Positions 1 to 10,935 of a stretch of 64,000 nt of DNA are shown here, one piece after another. The translations under genes were made by a program, and so were the position numbers. Each line of letters starts with the position of its first letter. The stretch's first letter is position 1. The DNA comes from Paralithodes platypus (taxonomy: Eukaryota; Arthropoda; Malacostraca; Decapoda; Lithodidae), in the NCBI GenBank assembly GCA_032716605.1, contig CM064480.1, positions 42,329,013 to 42,393,012 on the forward strand, read 5' to 3'. Under the pieces are notes generated by a model. It was not told the DNA's origin. It did not search any database and saw nothing but the letters and a program-made list of their open reading frames with translations.

Positions 1-518
1 CCATTGTTTACACTGCGCAGAGCGGCGACGGAAGCTTGCCATCATGTTCCCGTCCATTTTGAATGCCGTTGGATACGATAATATGTTGAGGGGGGCAAAC
101 ACCCCCCATGACATATTGTCATCATCATATAATTTGCCAGCAGGGGGCAAATAGGCCTAACCAAAGAAAATCGTCGTCAAAAACTCAAAATAAACGCGAA
201 CTTACTGTAACTGCGGCGATCGACCATGTAAACATGACGGCGACGGCGGCGGCGGTGGACGCTTGCGATCATGTTCCCGTCTACTTTGACTGCCATTGGA
301 TACAATAATATGTTGAGGGGAGGGCTTTGCGGCCATTTTTTTGGTTGTTTTCCCCCTACTGGCAATATATATGACAATGACAACACGTCATGGGGGCAAA
401 GCCCCCCCTCAACATATTATTGTATCCAATGGCATTCAAAATAGACGGGAACATTATCGCAAGTGTCCGACGCCGACACCGCCGCCGTCATGTTTACATA
501 TGTCGATCACCGTAGTTG

Positions 519-1577
519 AAGGCTGGTTCACACATAGCCGAGTCGGTGCGCGAGTCCAACACGAGTCACACTCGTCGATTATCGCCGTCGCTGGAGGCTG
601 AGTCGGCCGCGAGTAGCAATTGCTCCCGAGTCAAGGAGAGTGTAACACGAATTAACTCGAGTCAATACGAGTCAACACGTGTTCATGCAAGAGTCTATAC
701 GAGTAACTGAGAGTCAAAACGAGTGTATCATGAACCCAACACGAGTGTCAAAAATTTGAAAAATAATGGCCACATTCCAGGGCACGTAAACAAAGAGTAT
801 GGACGAGTCTAACACAAGTCAACGCGATTGTTACACGGATCAACACGATTGTTATACGGATCGACACGAAAGACAAGGCGTTGACTCTCGTTGGATCTCT
901 GTTGCACACGTGTTGACTCGTGTTACATCCGTGTAAACTCTCGTTGATTCGTCCTACATTTTTGAAATAACGGTATTTCAAATGACACTTGCTTTTTCGT
1001 GTTACACTCATGTTTTTTTCTCAGTGGATCGTGTTTACTCTTGTTTACTCGTGTTTTCACTCGTGTTTGAATCGTGTAAACTCTGGCATCATGGAGGCAC
1101 CAAATTTTGGCACTCACATTCGTGCTTTCTACTCTTGTTGATACGTGTTGTATGTGTGTTACATACGTGTTGTTGCGTGTAGACACGTGTTGCTTCGTCA
1201 ACATCGAAATGATGACGAAAAGCGACGAATCACCAAAGAGTGTTACACGGATTTATACGAGTCAACACGAGTTAACACGAATAACGAAATTATTCAGAGT
1301 CAAACACGAGTGAACACATATGCACGAGTCTACACGTATTTAGGCCACACTCGTGGGTAGGCTAATCGCCACGGGACCCCAAAATTTCATGCATGCATGA
1401 CATTTTTGGACCCCGTGGCGAGTACCCACGAGTGTGTCGAGTAAACAAAGAGTATACACGAGCGTAGCACGAGTCTATACGAGTGTTGAGGAGTATCGAC
1501 GAGTCATTGCTGAATAGCAAAATTTCATCACTCGTGTTGGACTCGCACACCGACTCGGCTATGTGTGAACCAGCCTT
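519..1577. mobile_element. Nested inverted-repeat element (MITE-like) rich in CGAGT motifs
   Basis: The termini AAGGCTGGTTCACACAT (519 onward) and its reverse complement ending at 1577 form inverted repeats of about 48 bp with one visible mismatch (519-566 and 1530-1577). Directly outside are TAGTTG (513-518) and TAGTTC (1578-1583), a probable imperfect 6-bp target duplication. The related uninterrupted arm near 165-215 approximates the empty site. The interior has no gene but dozens of CGAGT/ACTCG-type motifs whose orientation switches in blocks: CGAGT at 550-730, ACTCG at 895-1075, CGAGT again at 1255-1335 and 1440-1505. Such subterminal motif clusters are typical transposase-binding regions in hAT/P/Mutator-like elements; the superfamily is not assigned. 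Confidence 0.8.
1346..1434. repeat. Imperfect palindrome inside the nested element
   Basis: The arms ACTCGTGGGTA and CGCCACGGGaCCCCAAAA on the left are mirrored by TTTTTGGACCCCGTGGCG and TACCCACGAGT on the right, around a centre with a CATGCATG repeat. It may be a further small foldback insertion within the 519-1577 element. Confidence 0.7.
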
Positions 1578-1854
1578 TAGTTCGTGTCTATTTTGAAGGC
1601 GTTTTTATCCGTTATTTGCCTCCTGCTGGCAATACAGTATATATCATGATGACAATATGTCATGGGGGGGGTGACCCCCCTCAACCTATTATTGTATCCA
1701 AAAGCAGTCAAATAGACGGGAACATGATGGCCAGCGTCCGCCGCCACTCCGCGTAGTGTAAACAAGGCTGGCGGTACACCCGAACTCTACATTCTACCCC
1801 ACTAATTTTCCAACTAGCATAACTGATGATTATAAATGATCAATCCCAGTCAGA

Positions 1855-2677
1855 AACGTCCATGCTTCCCTCCCATAAGTCAATGTCGGGATTACCACAC
1901 TGTCATGCAAGGACTTCTTTACTTCCATGCTGACCACCCTATTTCTTCTTACTGCTTTCAGAGTTCCTACAACGCTCTTCCCCTGTTACACTTTCTCCCA
2001 CACTTCTTCATCCATAGGCCTACTCAGATCTTTACTCAACACACTGCCCAAATACTTAAATGAGCTGACATTCTTCATAGCCGTTCAACCTCACTTCACG
2101 CTCTATGGTTGCACCCCTTTCAATGACCATAATATTGCTCTTCCTAGCATTTACCTCCAGATTCCGTTTTTCACACACTGTTCCAAACATATTTACCTGA
2201 CCCTGCAACTCCCATTCACTATCGCTCATCAGAACTGTGTTGTCAGCAACAGTAGTACCGGTACTGTACTGTTGAGGCAACTTCCACTCGTTTCCTTCCC
2301 TTATCAGCGGTACACCAACATCCGCTGCTCTTCCTTGTATTTCTTTCATGACTCCATCCATATACTGTACCGGTATATATTGAACAACCATGGGGACATC
2401 ACACACACCCTTGCTTTAACCCAACATTCAGATTAAAGAACTCGCTCTGTTAATTATCCACACATACTGACACCTTTGCACCCTCATACATGCTCTTCAT
2501 TGCTTTCCGCAACTTGCCATCTACTCCGTATATTCTCAGTACCCGTACTTTCCACATACCTTCTCTATCAATTCTGTCATAGGCCTTCTCCAACTCCATA
2601 AATGTCGCTTCTCCAGATATTTCTCCACAACACATTTCCGGGCAAAAATCTGAGCTACACATCCTCTTCCCTTCCTA
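1855..2677 (-). pseudogene. Non-LTR retrotransposon reverse transcriptase fragment A
   Basis: Reading the minus strand gives the palm region of a reverse transcriptase in broken frames. From 2677 downward come a GRGC start of the palm, the motif-A-like block MELEKAYDRIDREGMWKV, a motif-B-like LNVGLKQGCV, MDGVMKEIQGR, a degraded catalytic motif (ADNTVL where FADDT is expected), then NMFGTVCEKRNLEVNARKS. Several stops and frameshifts make it inactive. The fragment starts in the middle of the reverse transcriptase domain, exactly where fragment B (3389-4830) starts, and both abut the same satellite, so A and B look like copies of one truncated insertion. The 3' side is cut near 1855 next to the foldback region. 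The clade is not certain; the C-terminal style matches Jockey/I/RTE-like elements of invertebrates. Confidence 0.8.
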
Positions 2678-2933
2678 AGATGACTACAGTATGCTAACTG
2701 TTTCCCCAGCAATACTGACTGAAAATGCCCAAATATATTGCATGTCTTCTTCAGATTTATGTAAAATATGTAAAATTACACCAAATACCACTACAGTAGC
2801 ACTGAAATCAATAAAACTCACTAACAGGATAAATAAATGGAAGAAATACTCCAAAAGATTAATATGTTAACCCTTTACCCAGCAATACTGACTGAAAATG
2901 CCTAAATAGATTGCATTTGCTCTTCAGATTTAT
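2678..2933. repeat. ~171-bp satellite, block 1
   Basis: The landmark CCCAGCAATACTGACTGAAA occurs near 2707 and again near 2879, a spacing of about 171 bp, with the intervening sequence conserved. The same unit recurs at 4831-5147 (about 170-bp spacing) and partly at 3284-3388 and 5635-5673. The second monomer is interrupted at about 2933 by a retrotransposon tail. Confidence 0.75.
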
Positions 2934-3283
2934 ACATACATATGTACATAACATTTTAAGACTGATTGCTCCACACAGATGTGCAGTTTGTCTCTTTTCC
3001 TAATGGCGGCGTTCCAGGCAACCCTGTTAAGGGATGCTTTACTTGTCAAGTTTTTGGATTTGAGATCGGCACGTATAGTCCGATCCCAGGTTTTACTCGG
3101 TCCACCCCTTGGTGCAGCTCCCTCCACAATCGCAGACCTGCATCTTTTCACCCAATTTTGTTCATCCATTCTCTCCACATGTCGATACCATCCCAGTTTA
3201 CTTGTACGCATCTCCTCGCTAATACTCTTTATACCTAAACGTCTCTTCAGCTCATCATTTGTTATTCTGTTGACATCCTTTAT
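2934..3283 (-). pseudogene. Jockey-like retrotransposon C-terminus inserted in the satellite
   Basis: The minus strand reads as one open stretch of about 110 residues from 3283 to 2960: DVNRITNDELKRRLGI, then LGWYRHVERMDEQNWVKRC, GGPSKTWDRTIRADLK and LNRVAWNAAIRKRDK. This is the usual C-terminal tail of non-LTR retrotransposon polyproteins of the Jockey/I type (the G-H-ERM and rPrkTW..vi..DL pattern). It is 5'-truncated and carries only the extreme C-terminus and short 3' flank. It splits a satellite monomer: sequence stops after CAGATTTAT near 2933 and resumes with TTTATCTGAAAT near 3279, leaving TTTAT on both sides as a possible 5-bp target duplication. It belongs to a different family from fragments A-C. 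Confidence 0.8.
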
Positions 3284-3388
3284 CTGAAATATGTAAAATT
3301 ACACCAATTACCAACTACATTACCAAAAAATGTAATAAAGTACACTAACAGGATAAAGAAAATGTAAGAAATAGCCCTAAAGATGAAT
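3284..3388. repeat. ~171-bp satellite, block 2 (resumed monomer)
   Basis: This continues the monomer interrupted at 2933 (CTGAAATATGTAAAATTACACC onward, matching 2763-2868 and 5093-5147). It ends with GATGAAT at 3382-3388, where fragment B begins. Confidence 0.7.
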
Positions 3389-4830
3389 TTATTTATCTAT
3401 CTATTGACGGACGCCTTGATCCCCGAAGGATTGGCCACGAACGAAACACCCTTATGCACCTCTGTCCCCAGTCAGTCGACGCCCCTCCTCCCATCCAGCA
3501 CCGCTTTCACGCATATACTTCTTAACTCCATCCTTCCACCTCTCTCTCGGTTTATTTCTCCCTCTGTCCTTCCACCTCACTCGTACACGCTCTTAGTCAT
3601 TCTCTCGCTTCCCATACGTTCCCCATGGCTTAACCATCTCAAAGTGTTCTTTTTCGCACTTTCCAGTCCATTCACACCACACCTCTCTTGTACTTCCTCA
3701 TTCGTCTGTCTATCCCTCCATGTAACTCTGCACACACTTCTCATGTAACTCATTTCCATCCCTTTCACTCTTGGTTTGAATCTCTCCAACAACGTCCATG
3801 CTTCGCTTCCGTACGTCAGTGTCGGGATTATCACACTGTCATGCAATGACTTCTTCAGTTCCATGCTGACCACCCTATTTCATGTTACTGCTTTCAGCAT
3901 TCCTACAACCCTCTTCCCCTGTTGCACCCTCTCCCACACTTCTTCATCCATACTCCCATCTTTACTCTGTACACTGCCAAGATACTTAAATGAGCTGACA
4001 ATCTCCATAGCCTGACCGTTCAACTTCACCTCACACTCTGTGGCTTCACCCCTTTCGAAGACCATAACCTTGCTCTTCCCCGCATTTACCTTCAGATTCC
4101 ATTTTTCGCACACTGTTCCAAACATATTTACCAGACCCTGCAACTCCCATTCGTCAGCAAACAGCAGTACACAAACATACACTGCTCTTCCTTGTATTTC
4201 TTTTATGACTCCATCCGTATACTGTATATATAGAACAACCATCGGGACATCACACACCCTTGCTTTACCAAACATTCAGATCAAAGAACTCCCTCTGTTC
4301 ATTCTTCCACTACTGATACCTTTGCACTCATACATACTCTTCACTGCTTTCAGCACTTGCCATCTACCGGTACTCCATATATTCTCAGTACTTTCCACAT
4401 ACCTTCTCTATCAACTCTGTCATTCCACTCGTTGCCTTCCCATATTAGTGGTACACCAACATCCACTGCTCATCCTTGCATTTCTTTTATGACTCCATCC
4501 ATATACAGTGTATATTGAACAACCACGGGGACATCACACACCCTTTCTTTAAACCCAAAATTCAGATCAAAGAACTCGCTCTGCTAATTCTCACACATAC
4601 TGACCCTTTGCACCCACATACATGCTTTTTCACTGCTTTCAGCAACTTGCTATCTGCTGCCGTATATTCCACCATACTTTCTACATACCGGTACCTTCTC
4701 TATCAACTCTGTCATAGGCCTTTCTACAAGTCCATGAAGGCAGCATACAACTTTTGTCCCTTCTCAAGATATTTCTCCACAACATATTTCAGGGCAAAGA
4801 TCTGAGCTACACATCCTCTTCCCTTCCTAT
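3389..4830 (-). pseudogene. Non-LTR retrotransposon reverse transcriptase fragment B with internal duplication
   Basis: The minus strand carries the middle and C-terminal part of a reverse transcriptase polyprotein in several frames: LEKAYDRV-like block (~4700), MDGVIKEIQGR, LLFAD followed by a deletion that removes most of the FADD motif, NMFGTVCEKWNLKVNAGKS, FKYLGSVQSKDGSMDEE, then LHDSVIIPTLTYGSEAWTL, RWLSHGERMGSERMTKSVYE and a short 3' end with a (TAGA/TAAA)n tail at 3389-3405. About 240 bp (roughly 4190-4435) is repeated at about 4475-4720, duplicating the motif-B to post-palm stretch. The 7-bp GATGAAT flanks both ends (3382-3388, 4831-4837), a good target-duplication candidate. It is inactive. 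Confidence 0.8.
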
Positions 4831-5147
4831 GATGAATACTGTATGTTAACCGTTTCCCCAGCAATACTGACTGAAAATGCCCAAATATATTGCATGTGCT
4901 CTTCTGATTTATCTACAATATCTAAAATTATACCAAATACCAACTACATTAGCACAAAACTTAATCAATCACAGAAACAGGATAAAAACATAGAATAAAT
5001 ACCGCAAAAGATGAATACGTTAACCCTTTCCCCAGCAATACTTACTGAACATGCACAAATAAATTGCATGTGCTCTTCAGATTTAGCTGAAATATGTAAA
5101 ATTACACCAAATACTAACTACATTAGCACAAAAATCAATCGAGCACT
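4831..5147. repeat. ~171-bp satellite, block 3
   Basis: Nearly two monomers, landmarks CCCAGCAATACT at about 4857 and 5031. The block is interrupted at TTAA 5148-5151 by the 479-bp MITE; the monomer continues at 5635. Confidence 0.75.
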
Positions 5148-5634
5148 TTAACCCTTCGTTCCCGGAAGGGCTCTTGAACGCCCATAAAAAAGCATACACG
5201 AGCTGCCCGGAAAGACTCTTTAACGCCCAGTGGTTGAAAGCCTGTGAGCTTGGTGTGCGAGGCGTCGGTCCGACGCATGTAAACAACAGCCGCTGGACCG
5301 ACGCCCCGCATCTCCGGCCACAAGAAGGAGTGCGTCACTTGTTCGTGTGTGCCTGTATGTTGTTGTTAAGTATCGAAAAGTAGTGTAAAGTGGCTGTTTT
5401 TGCCATAAAGTTATCTCCACTGAAATCATCATCACAACTCAACCACTTGACTTAGAGAGCTCTACTTAACGCCATTCTACAGGTAATAAACACATCTACG
5501 CTTGGGGATGCGTGGGAATGCGGAAGCAGTCAGAATAACAAAGATATGGTAGCCTAGGCGTAGACATTTTTCGGCCAAAACACCCGGGTTTCGGGGAATA
5601 TATATATATTACATAGCCGGGGCTGGAGGGTTAA
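5148..5634. mobile_element. TTAA-flanked piggyBac-type MITE, copy 1 (diverged)
   Basis: A 479-bp segment (5152-5630) lies between TTAA at 5148-5151 and TTAA at 5631-5634. It begins CCCTTCGTTCCCGG and ends GGCTGGAGGG, so the ends are short inverted repeats of CCCTcC type. The interior matches the 481-bp elements at 42029-42509 and 42942-43422: shared GTCCGACGCATGTAAACAA, ACAAGAAGGAG, GACTTAGAGAGCTCTACT and TTTTTCGGCCA blocks in the same order. Flanking satellite sequence joins correctly when the element and one TTAA are removed. There is no coding capacity, so it needs a transposase supplied in trans. Confidence 0.85.
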
Positions 5635-5673
5635 CAGGATAAATAAAATGGAAGAAATAGCCCAAAAATGAAT
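5635..5673. repeat. ~171-bp satellite, block 4 (monomer remnant)
   Basis: CAGGATAAATAAAATGGAAG through AAAATGAAT continues the satellite after the MITE and ends at the retrotransposon 3' end that follows, the same junction as at 3388. Confidence 0.7.
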
Positions 5674-5745
5674 TTATCTATAGCCTACCGATATATTGCC
5701 GGACACCTTGATCCCCGAAGGGGTGACCATGAACGAAACGCCTGC
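5674..5745 (-). pseudogene. 3' end of the fragment-A/B retrotransposon family
   Basis: About 70 bp matching 3389-3460 (shared CCTTGATCCCCGAAGG and GAACGAAAC), preceded by the same satellite junction. It holds only the final codons and the tail. The homology stops near 5745. Confidence 0.65.
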
Positions 5746-6500
5746 GTATTTCAAGCTCGCTTGAGTTATCACTCGATCGTCTTTTAGAGCTTTTTGGCCC
5801 GGGGTAATTACCACCCATCGCGTCATAAGGACTTTGAGGGGGTTAAATTGCTAGATACATAGAGGAAGAGGAATGCCAAGTAAAGCTAAACAAAAATATA
5901 TAAGATATTTTTAACATGAGGTTGCTTATAATAATTTGTACCTCTGCAGTTTCTCCATGGCTAACGAAAAAGGTCGCATTCCTAAGAAGCCCCAACCAAA
6001 AAGGCCAAGCTTCTGTACAGAAAAAATGCCACACCATTACCCTTATGGTGACCCTATCAAATAATCAAAACAACCACACTTCTTAACCAAATTCCCGCGG
6101 GGCCCCTCATATGACGGAGACGATTTTCCGGCTATTTTGTAGCCTGTGAGCCAGGCCAGCTTTTGCAAGCAGCACGGATGGACGTCAGCCGGAGCCTACA
6201 GGCCCTGCCACAACACTGAGGTTTGTGTGAGAGAGAGCTCACTTATGTGCAGCGTCACACATAGCGAAAACAGAAAATAGTTGGTAATTTTTAGCGATTT
6301 CGCCTATCGGATTTGGTAATTTTTAGAAATTTTGCCCTTCGTATGCAAGATCCTTACAAGAAACCCAAATGTCGTACAGGGATGATTCAGGAGTAATTTG
6401 AAAGCTATTACCGTACTTTCACGAATACATAATTGTATTACGCTCTGGCTTTTGCTTATGCATGAAAATGAGCAGGGAATGAAGGCAATTTCGGGCAATT
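5746..6500. other. No recognisable gene
   Basis: AT-rich sequence with short reading frames only. I found no protein family, RNA gene or clear repeat. A near-duplicate of the phrase TTGGTAATTTTTAG occurs at about 6270 and 6309. Confidence 0.5.
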
Positions 6501-6519
6501 ATGCCTACTCGTACAGGAG

Positions 6520-7139
6520 TCCTTGGAGCGGCTTCGGTCGCGCCGGGAATTTCCACACCTCTCACACCACACACACACACATCACACAATTTTTCCTATA
6601 CCGAGAAATGACTCTCCGGCTGTCATTTTCTCAAAGACTTCTTCTAGCTGGAGGACATTGAGAGCAACCCAGGACCCATCTACACATACATATGTCCAAC
6701 TTGCTCAAAACCCATCACTTTCAAGTCGCCACACTACGGGTTCAGTTCTCTGCATTCATGCAGGAACTGGACCCACTTCACCTGCACAACACTTGCCTCC
6801 AAGAAACACTACACGAACACCTGACCTGTTCCTCATGCCCCTCCCTCTCCCAGTCAAATCCCTCGCCTAAAACTCGTCCACCTCTCCTCCCCAACCCACC
6901 TAACCTTCCATATCATCCACTCCCCCCCTAAAACCCGTCCACCTCTCCTCCATAACCCACCTAACCTTCCCATAACATCCACATCCTCAACTCAACACAC
7001 CACACCCCATCCTAATCCATTCCAACCCCCATCTCCTGCTCCCCAATCCCCACCCCTACCTCACCCATCCCAACCCCCAGCCCCTCCCTCACACCCCCAC
7101 CCCCATACCTCCTCATGCAGCAGCACCCAACATACATCG
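6520..7139 (+). pseudogene. 5' region / possible ORF1 of a Jockey/I-like element
   Basis: This C-rich, G-poor stretch leads into the endonuclease frame at 7140 and shares its strong strand composition bias. A frame at 6692-6931 is Pro/His/Leu-rich (79 residues), and a second at 6523-6870 overlaps it. No zinc knuckle or RRM motif typical of ORF1 is visible. I place it in the element because composition and spacing are continuous with the downstream coding region; the exact 5' end (perhaps near 6530, where CACAC-rich sequence begins) is unknown. Confidence 0.35.
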
Positions 7140-8146
7140 TGCACATAACATTAACATTCTCCAATTGAACATAGATGGCATCAACACAAAGAAACACAAA
7201 CTCTCACACTTCATCAAACAACACAACATACACATTGCCATCTTACAAGACCCAAAACTCCGCACAAAACAAAAAACACCCACATTTCATGATTTCACCA
7301 CCATCAGACAAGACCGGGCTGTCGGCGGAGGCGGTGGACTCATCACCCTGGTACACAAAGAAATATCATACATAGTTACCAGTGTACAAACCAAATCCCT
7401 CCTCCCCCCAAATGATAACACAACAGAAATACAATCAATTAAAATATGCACTGGCAACAACTCCAACATAACCATCATAAACACATACATCCCCTACAGT
7501 ACCAAATATATACAGACCACACTTACAACACATCACAAACACCCCACACATCATCCTGGGTGGTGACTTCAACACCAAGACGTCGGCCTGGTTTGTCGAC
7601 AACCCCGACACAGACAGAGGGCTGGTACTACAAAACCAAACTGATAACCTCATCATCCTTAACGACATCCATCAACATACCCATATTCCTCACCAAGCCC
7701 TCTATAACCCATCATCTCCAGACATCACCTTTTGCTCCCCAGAACTCGCCCCCACAACATTCTGGAGGGTGGTCAGAACCTTAGGCTCTGACCACCTCCC
7801 GATCATTATCACCACCAAAACAGACTCACCCCAGCTAGCCACAAACACACATACACCAATTATAAAGAGCAACTGGGAAGCATTCACAAATGAGACAGAA
7901 CAACACTTCACAATTCTAAACAGTACACCCCTCACTAACATCAACAATGCTGTACACATACTCAATAAAACTATCCAAAACGCTGACAAGAAACACATTC
8001 CAAGAGGTAACAGAAAAAGACACAACGCCAACTTCACACCAGAAATTCAACAACTCATCAGACAATGCGACATACTGAAACACTCCCCAGCACCCCCACA
8101 CACAAGACATCACACAACAAATTCAAGCACTCAACACCCAAACTAA
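7090..8146 (+). pseudogene. Jockey/I-like retrotransposon AP endonuclease region
   Basis: The frame ending at 7566 contains INILQLNIDGINTKKHKLS and HNIHIAILQDPKLRTK, the N-terminal motifs of the apurinic/apyrimidinic-type endonuclease (N...G; LQE-like with D for E). After a frameshift near 7560 the next frame reads GGDFNTKTSAWF, then SPDITFCSPE and LGSDHLPIIITTK, the GDFN, SPD and SDH catalytic signatures of this fold. The domain nicks target DNA to prime reverse transcription. The following segment to 8146 is the linker. The shift between frames and later stops make it a pseudogene. The reverse transcriptase follows on the same strand at 8480-9700. Confidence 0.85.
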
Positions 8147-9701
8147 ACAACAAAATACAAGAACAACAAAAACTAAATTGGAATAACTTCCTACAAACAC
8201 TTGATCACAAAACAAACCCCAAAAACTCTACAAAACACTAAACAGCATCACACTTTCCAACAGCAACACAACACAATCACATGCTGCAATCACAACAACA
8301 GACTCTACGCCTGCATGTAAACATCAAGCAAACATTCTCATCAATCACTTCCTCACATGTCAGCCACCTAAAACCTCACAAAGGCGACCGACGTGTCCTC
8401 CGACGTAAGAGACAATTCCCCCCAGACCCTGACTATACACCCTTCACCAATCACCAGACAAAGCATATCATCAACAATCTCAGCACTCACCCACTTGTGG
8501 CCTAGACAACATAAGTAACATACACCTCAGACACCTGGGACCACAAGGCATACAAGCACTCACTAATATATCAAACTACAGTTATTCACACAACACAATA
8601 CCAGACATTTGGAAGCATGGTCTCATCACCCCATTCCCCAAATCCAACAAAGACCCCACGCTAGCCTCCTCGCACCGCCCCATCCACTCCTTTGCTCCCC
8701 CTCCAAAGTCATGGAACGCCTAGTATTACAACTAATTACACCCGACCTACCCCTAGCTCCAACACAACATGGCTTTAGGCAACTGCACTCCACAAACACA
8801 CTTCTCACAGACCTTACACAAAGAACTTTTGACGGCATCAACTCAGCTAGACCACCACACAGATCACTATTAGCCACACTCGACATTAGTAAAGCCTTCG
8901 ATGCCATCCCCCGTCACAACCTAACAAACAAAATCTACAACACAAACATGCACAACAACACAAAAAGGTGGCTGGCCAACTTCCTAGCAGGAAGATGTGC
9001 ACACGTATCTTTTGCCGGTCAGTCATCTAAAATCAGAAACTTTCCAAACGGAGTCCCACAAGGATCCGTCCTATCGCCCGCACTCTTCAATCTGTACATG
9101 CACGATATAACTACACCCAATACGCCCCCAATAAACTTAGCCTCCTATGCAGATGACTTAACACTCACATGCACACACCATGACCCAAAAAGAGCAACAG
9201 ATCTCCTTCAACCCTATCTCAACACACTACATGGCTGGTGCACTACAAACAGACTTAATCTAGCCCCAGCCAAATCCACCGCAACCCTGCTCACAAGCTG
9301 GACAGGAGAACACGAATACATCCCTCAACTCACCATAAACAACACACCCCTAACACATACACACACACCCAAAATCCTAGGAGTACATATGATCCTCATA
9401 TGACATTCAACAGCACACCACCAACATTAAAAAGAAACTGACACCCGACTTACGCCCTCAGGTCACTTGCTCTCACAAAATTTGGACACAATAAAGAAAC
9501 TACCACCACAGTATATAAACAATACATAAGATCAGTGATGGAATACGCAAGCCCAGCCTGGGCTTTTAACCTAGCTGAAACACATCATAAGACCTTACAG
9601 ACTATTCAAAACAAAGCCCTGAAGATCATTACAGGCTGCACAGCTACTGCACCCACAGATCACCTACATCAAGAAACCAAAATCCTCAACGTCAAAGACC
9701 A
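8147..9701 (+). pseudogene. Jockey/I-like retrotransposon reverse transcriptase region
   Basis: Broken frames to about 8600 give the N-terminal part (ISNIHLRHLGPQGIQAL; IPDIWKHGLITPFPKSNKDP; SHRPI). The open frame 8609-9403 then contains PPSKVMERLVLQ, a GFRQLHSTNTLL block, motif A LDISKAFDAIPRHNL, motif B NGVPQGSVLSPALFNLYM, the catalytic motif C SYADDLTLTC and motif D with AKSTATLL. A later frame from 9535 reads MEYASPAWAFNLAETHHKTLQ and IQNKALKIITGCT, the usual post-palm tail of this group. The catalytic YADD is intact but frameshifts before and after the palm inactivate the copy. It runs into the run of N at 9702, so the 3' end is not seen with certainty. Confidence 0.9.
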
Positions 9702-9801
9702 NNNNNNNNNNNNNNNNNNNNNNNNNNNNNNNNNNNNNNNNNNNNNNNNNNNNNNNNNNNNNNNNNNNNNNNNNNNNNNNNNNNNNNNNNNNNNNNNNNN
9801 N
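9702..9801. other. Assembly gap (100 N)
   Basis: Exactly 100 N, the conventional placeholder for a gap of unknown size. Continuity of the retrotransposon across it cannot be assumed. Confidence 0.98.
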
Positions 9802-10560
9802 CCCACCATTAGCCTTTACATAACCCAGAGAGTGCTCAAGAAACGGGTAGTCAATTTCTACATCTATTTCCTGATCTACTCATATATTGTTTTTGTTCTT
9901 TATAATAATTAGGTTATGCGGTCAGGATTAGCTCCAAGTTCGCTGACACCGGGTATAGATATTATGAGTTATCCTAAACGTTTATATGCATCAACTGTAT
10001 TAGATGTTACTCAATAAAATGTAATTTTATACAGCTAAATGACTAAGAGACTTAATTTGTCCGAACGTTTATAGCATCTGAGGTGAAGCCAGTCATCTGG
10101 CATCTGGGATTAGTCATCTGGGGCTAATAAGTGATTGAGGTTTCCGAATGTTTGTGTGCGAACTGTTGTATGGATTTTTCCCCTGCCGCCTCTTGTTTTG
10201 CCTCCTTTCATGTGTTTCTTGTTGATACTCCCTACCCCTTATGGGAATAAGGGCTGGCTACTGACTAAATTAAAAACGTCAAATTAAGCGTAGTATGCTG
10301 CTGTCACATTTGTTAAATGCTTAATCATCAATCTTGTAATGGAATTTAACCGTGTTGGCTGCGTGTGCCTCGCTATCTATTAACCTTTCTTTTCCCAAGC
10401 ATACGAATCGATAAACAGACAAAAAATACCTTCAAAGATATTGACATGTCAGTAAAGTTTTCGATAACTATCCACATGAAAGATTGCTGATTAAAGAAGC
10501 AGCTCATGGAATAGGGCGAACTATATTACGTGAATTAGACCATGGCTAATTAGTAGGAAA
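9802..10560. other. No recognisable gene
   Basis: Unique-looking AT-rich sequence. The first ~110 bp could be the 3' part of the upstream retrotransposon but no terminus is visible. Confidence 0.5.
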
Positions 10561-10589
10561 CCAAAAATTAACAGTAACAGTAGCCTATA

Positions 10590-10935
10590 CAATCAGATTG
10601 GGGTGTAGTGAAGGTTGGGGTCTTACACGATGGTCAGTTTTAGTTCCTCAACTGTTCATTTTTCACATTAACGACCTTGATTTAGGCCTAACTAAAAAGA
10701 TTGCTACTTTTTCAAATGACACTAAATATAGGTTGAATTAGTGATACTGATAACGATTCATGCTCTCCAAAAAGAATTTGATACACTACCCGAATGGTGC
10801 AATACCTTGTCAGTTGATATTTAATGTAGATAAATACATGCAGTTTAGTGAACATTGGGAAATCGACAGAAATTTCAGGATATAAATTTAACAATATTTG
10901 TTTCGTCAATAATTACGCACCATATATCTCCCGTA
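10590..10935 (+). pseudogene. Degenerate CR1-like reverse transcriptase
   Basis: The plus strand in shifting frames reads LVPQLFIFHINDLDLGL then KKIATFSNDTKYRLN, matching motif B (lgPlLFliyINDLp) and motif C (kiakFADDTKl) of CR1-type reverse transcriptases, with FADDT changed to FSNDT. It is followed by DTDND-like and PKRI...TLPEWCN-like text corresponding to the dLd.l.eWc segment and INTCSLVN for the fNvdKC region. Stops and frameshifts are frequent, so this is an old remnant. Confidence 0.6.

Larger units (their letters stand above)
1..1770. repeat. Compound foldback (inverted repeat) region
   Basis: Sequence at 1-240 recurs as its reverse complement at about 1580-1765: both contain the tgttcccgtc segment, a G/C-run palindrome and a CAGCAGGGGGC/GCCTCCTGCTGGC block. 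A second inverted pair lies inside, with arms about 213-330 and 391-512. The right arm is split by the nested element at 519-1577. The pattern fits a family of foldback non-autonomous DNA transposons inserted near one another. The left edge lies at or before base 1, so the outer element may be cut by the window. No coding potential is supported; the short reading frames here are fragments of the repeats. Confidence 0.75.
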
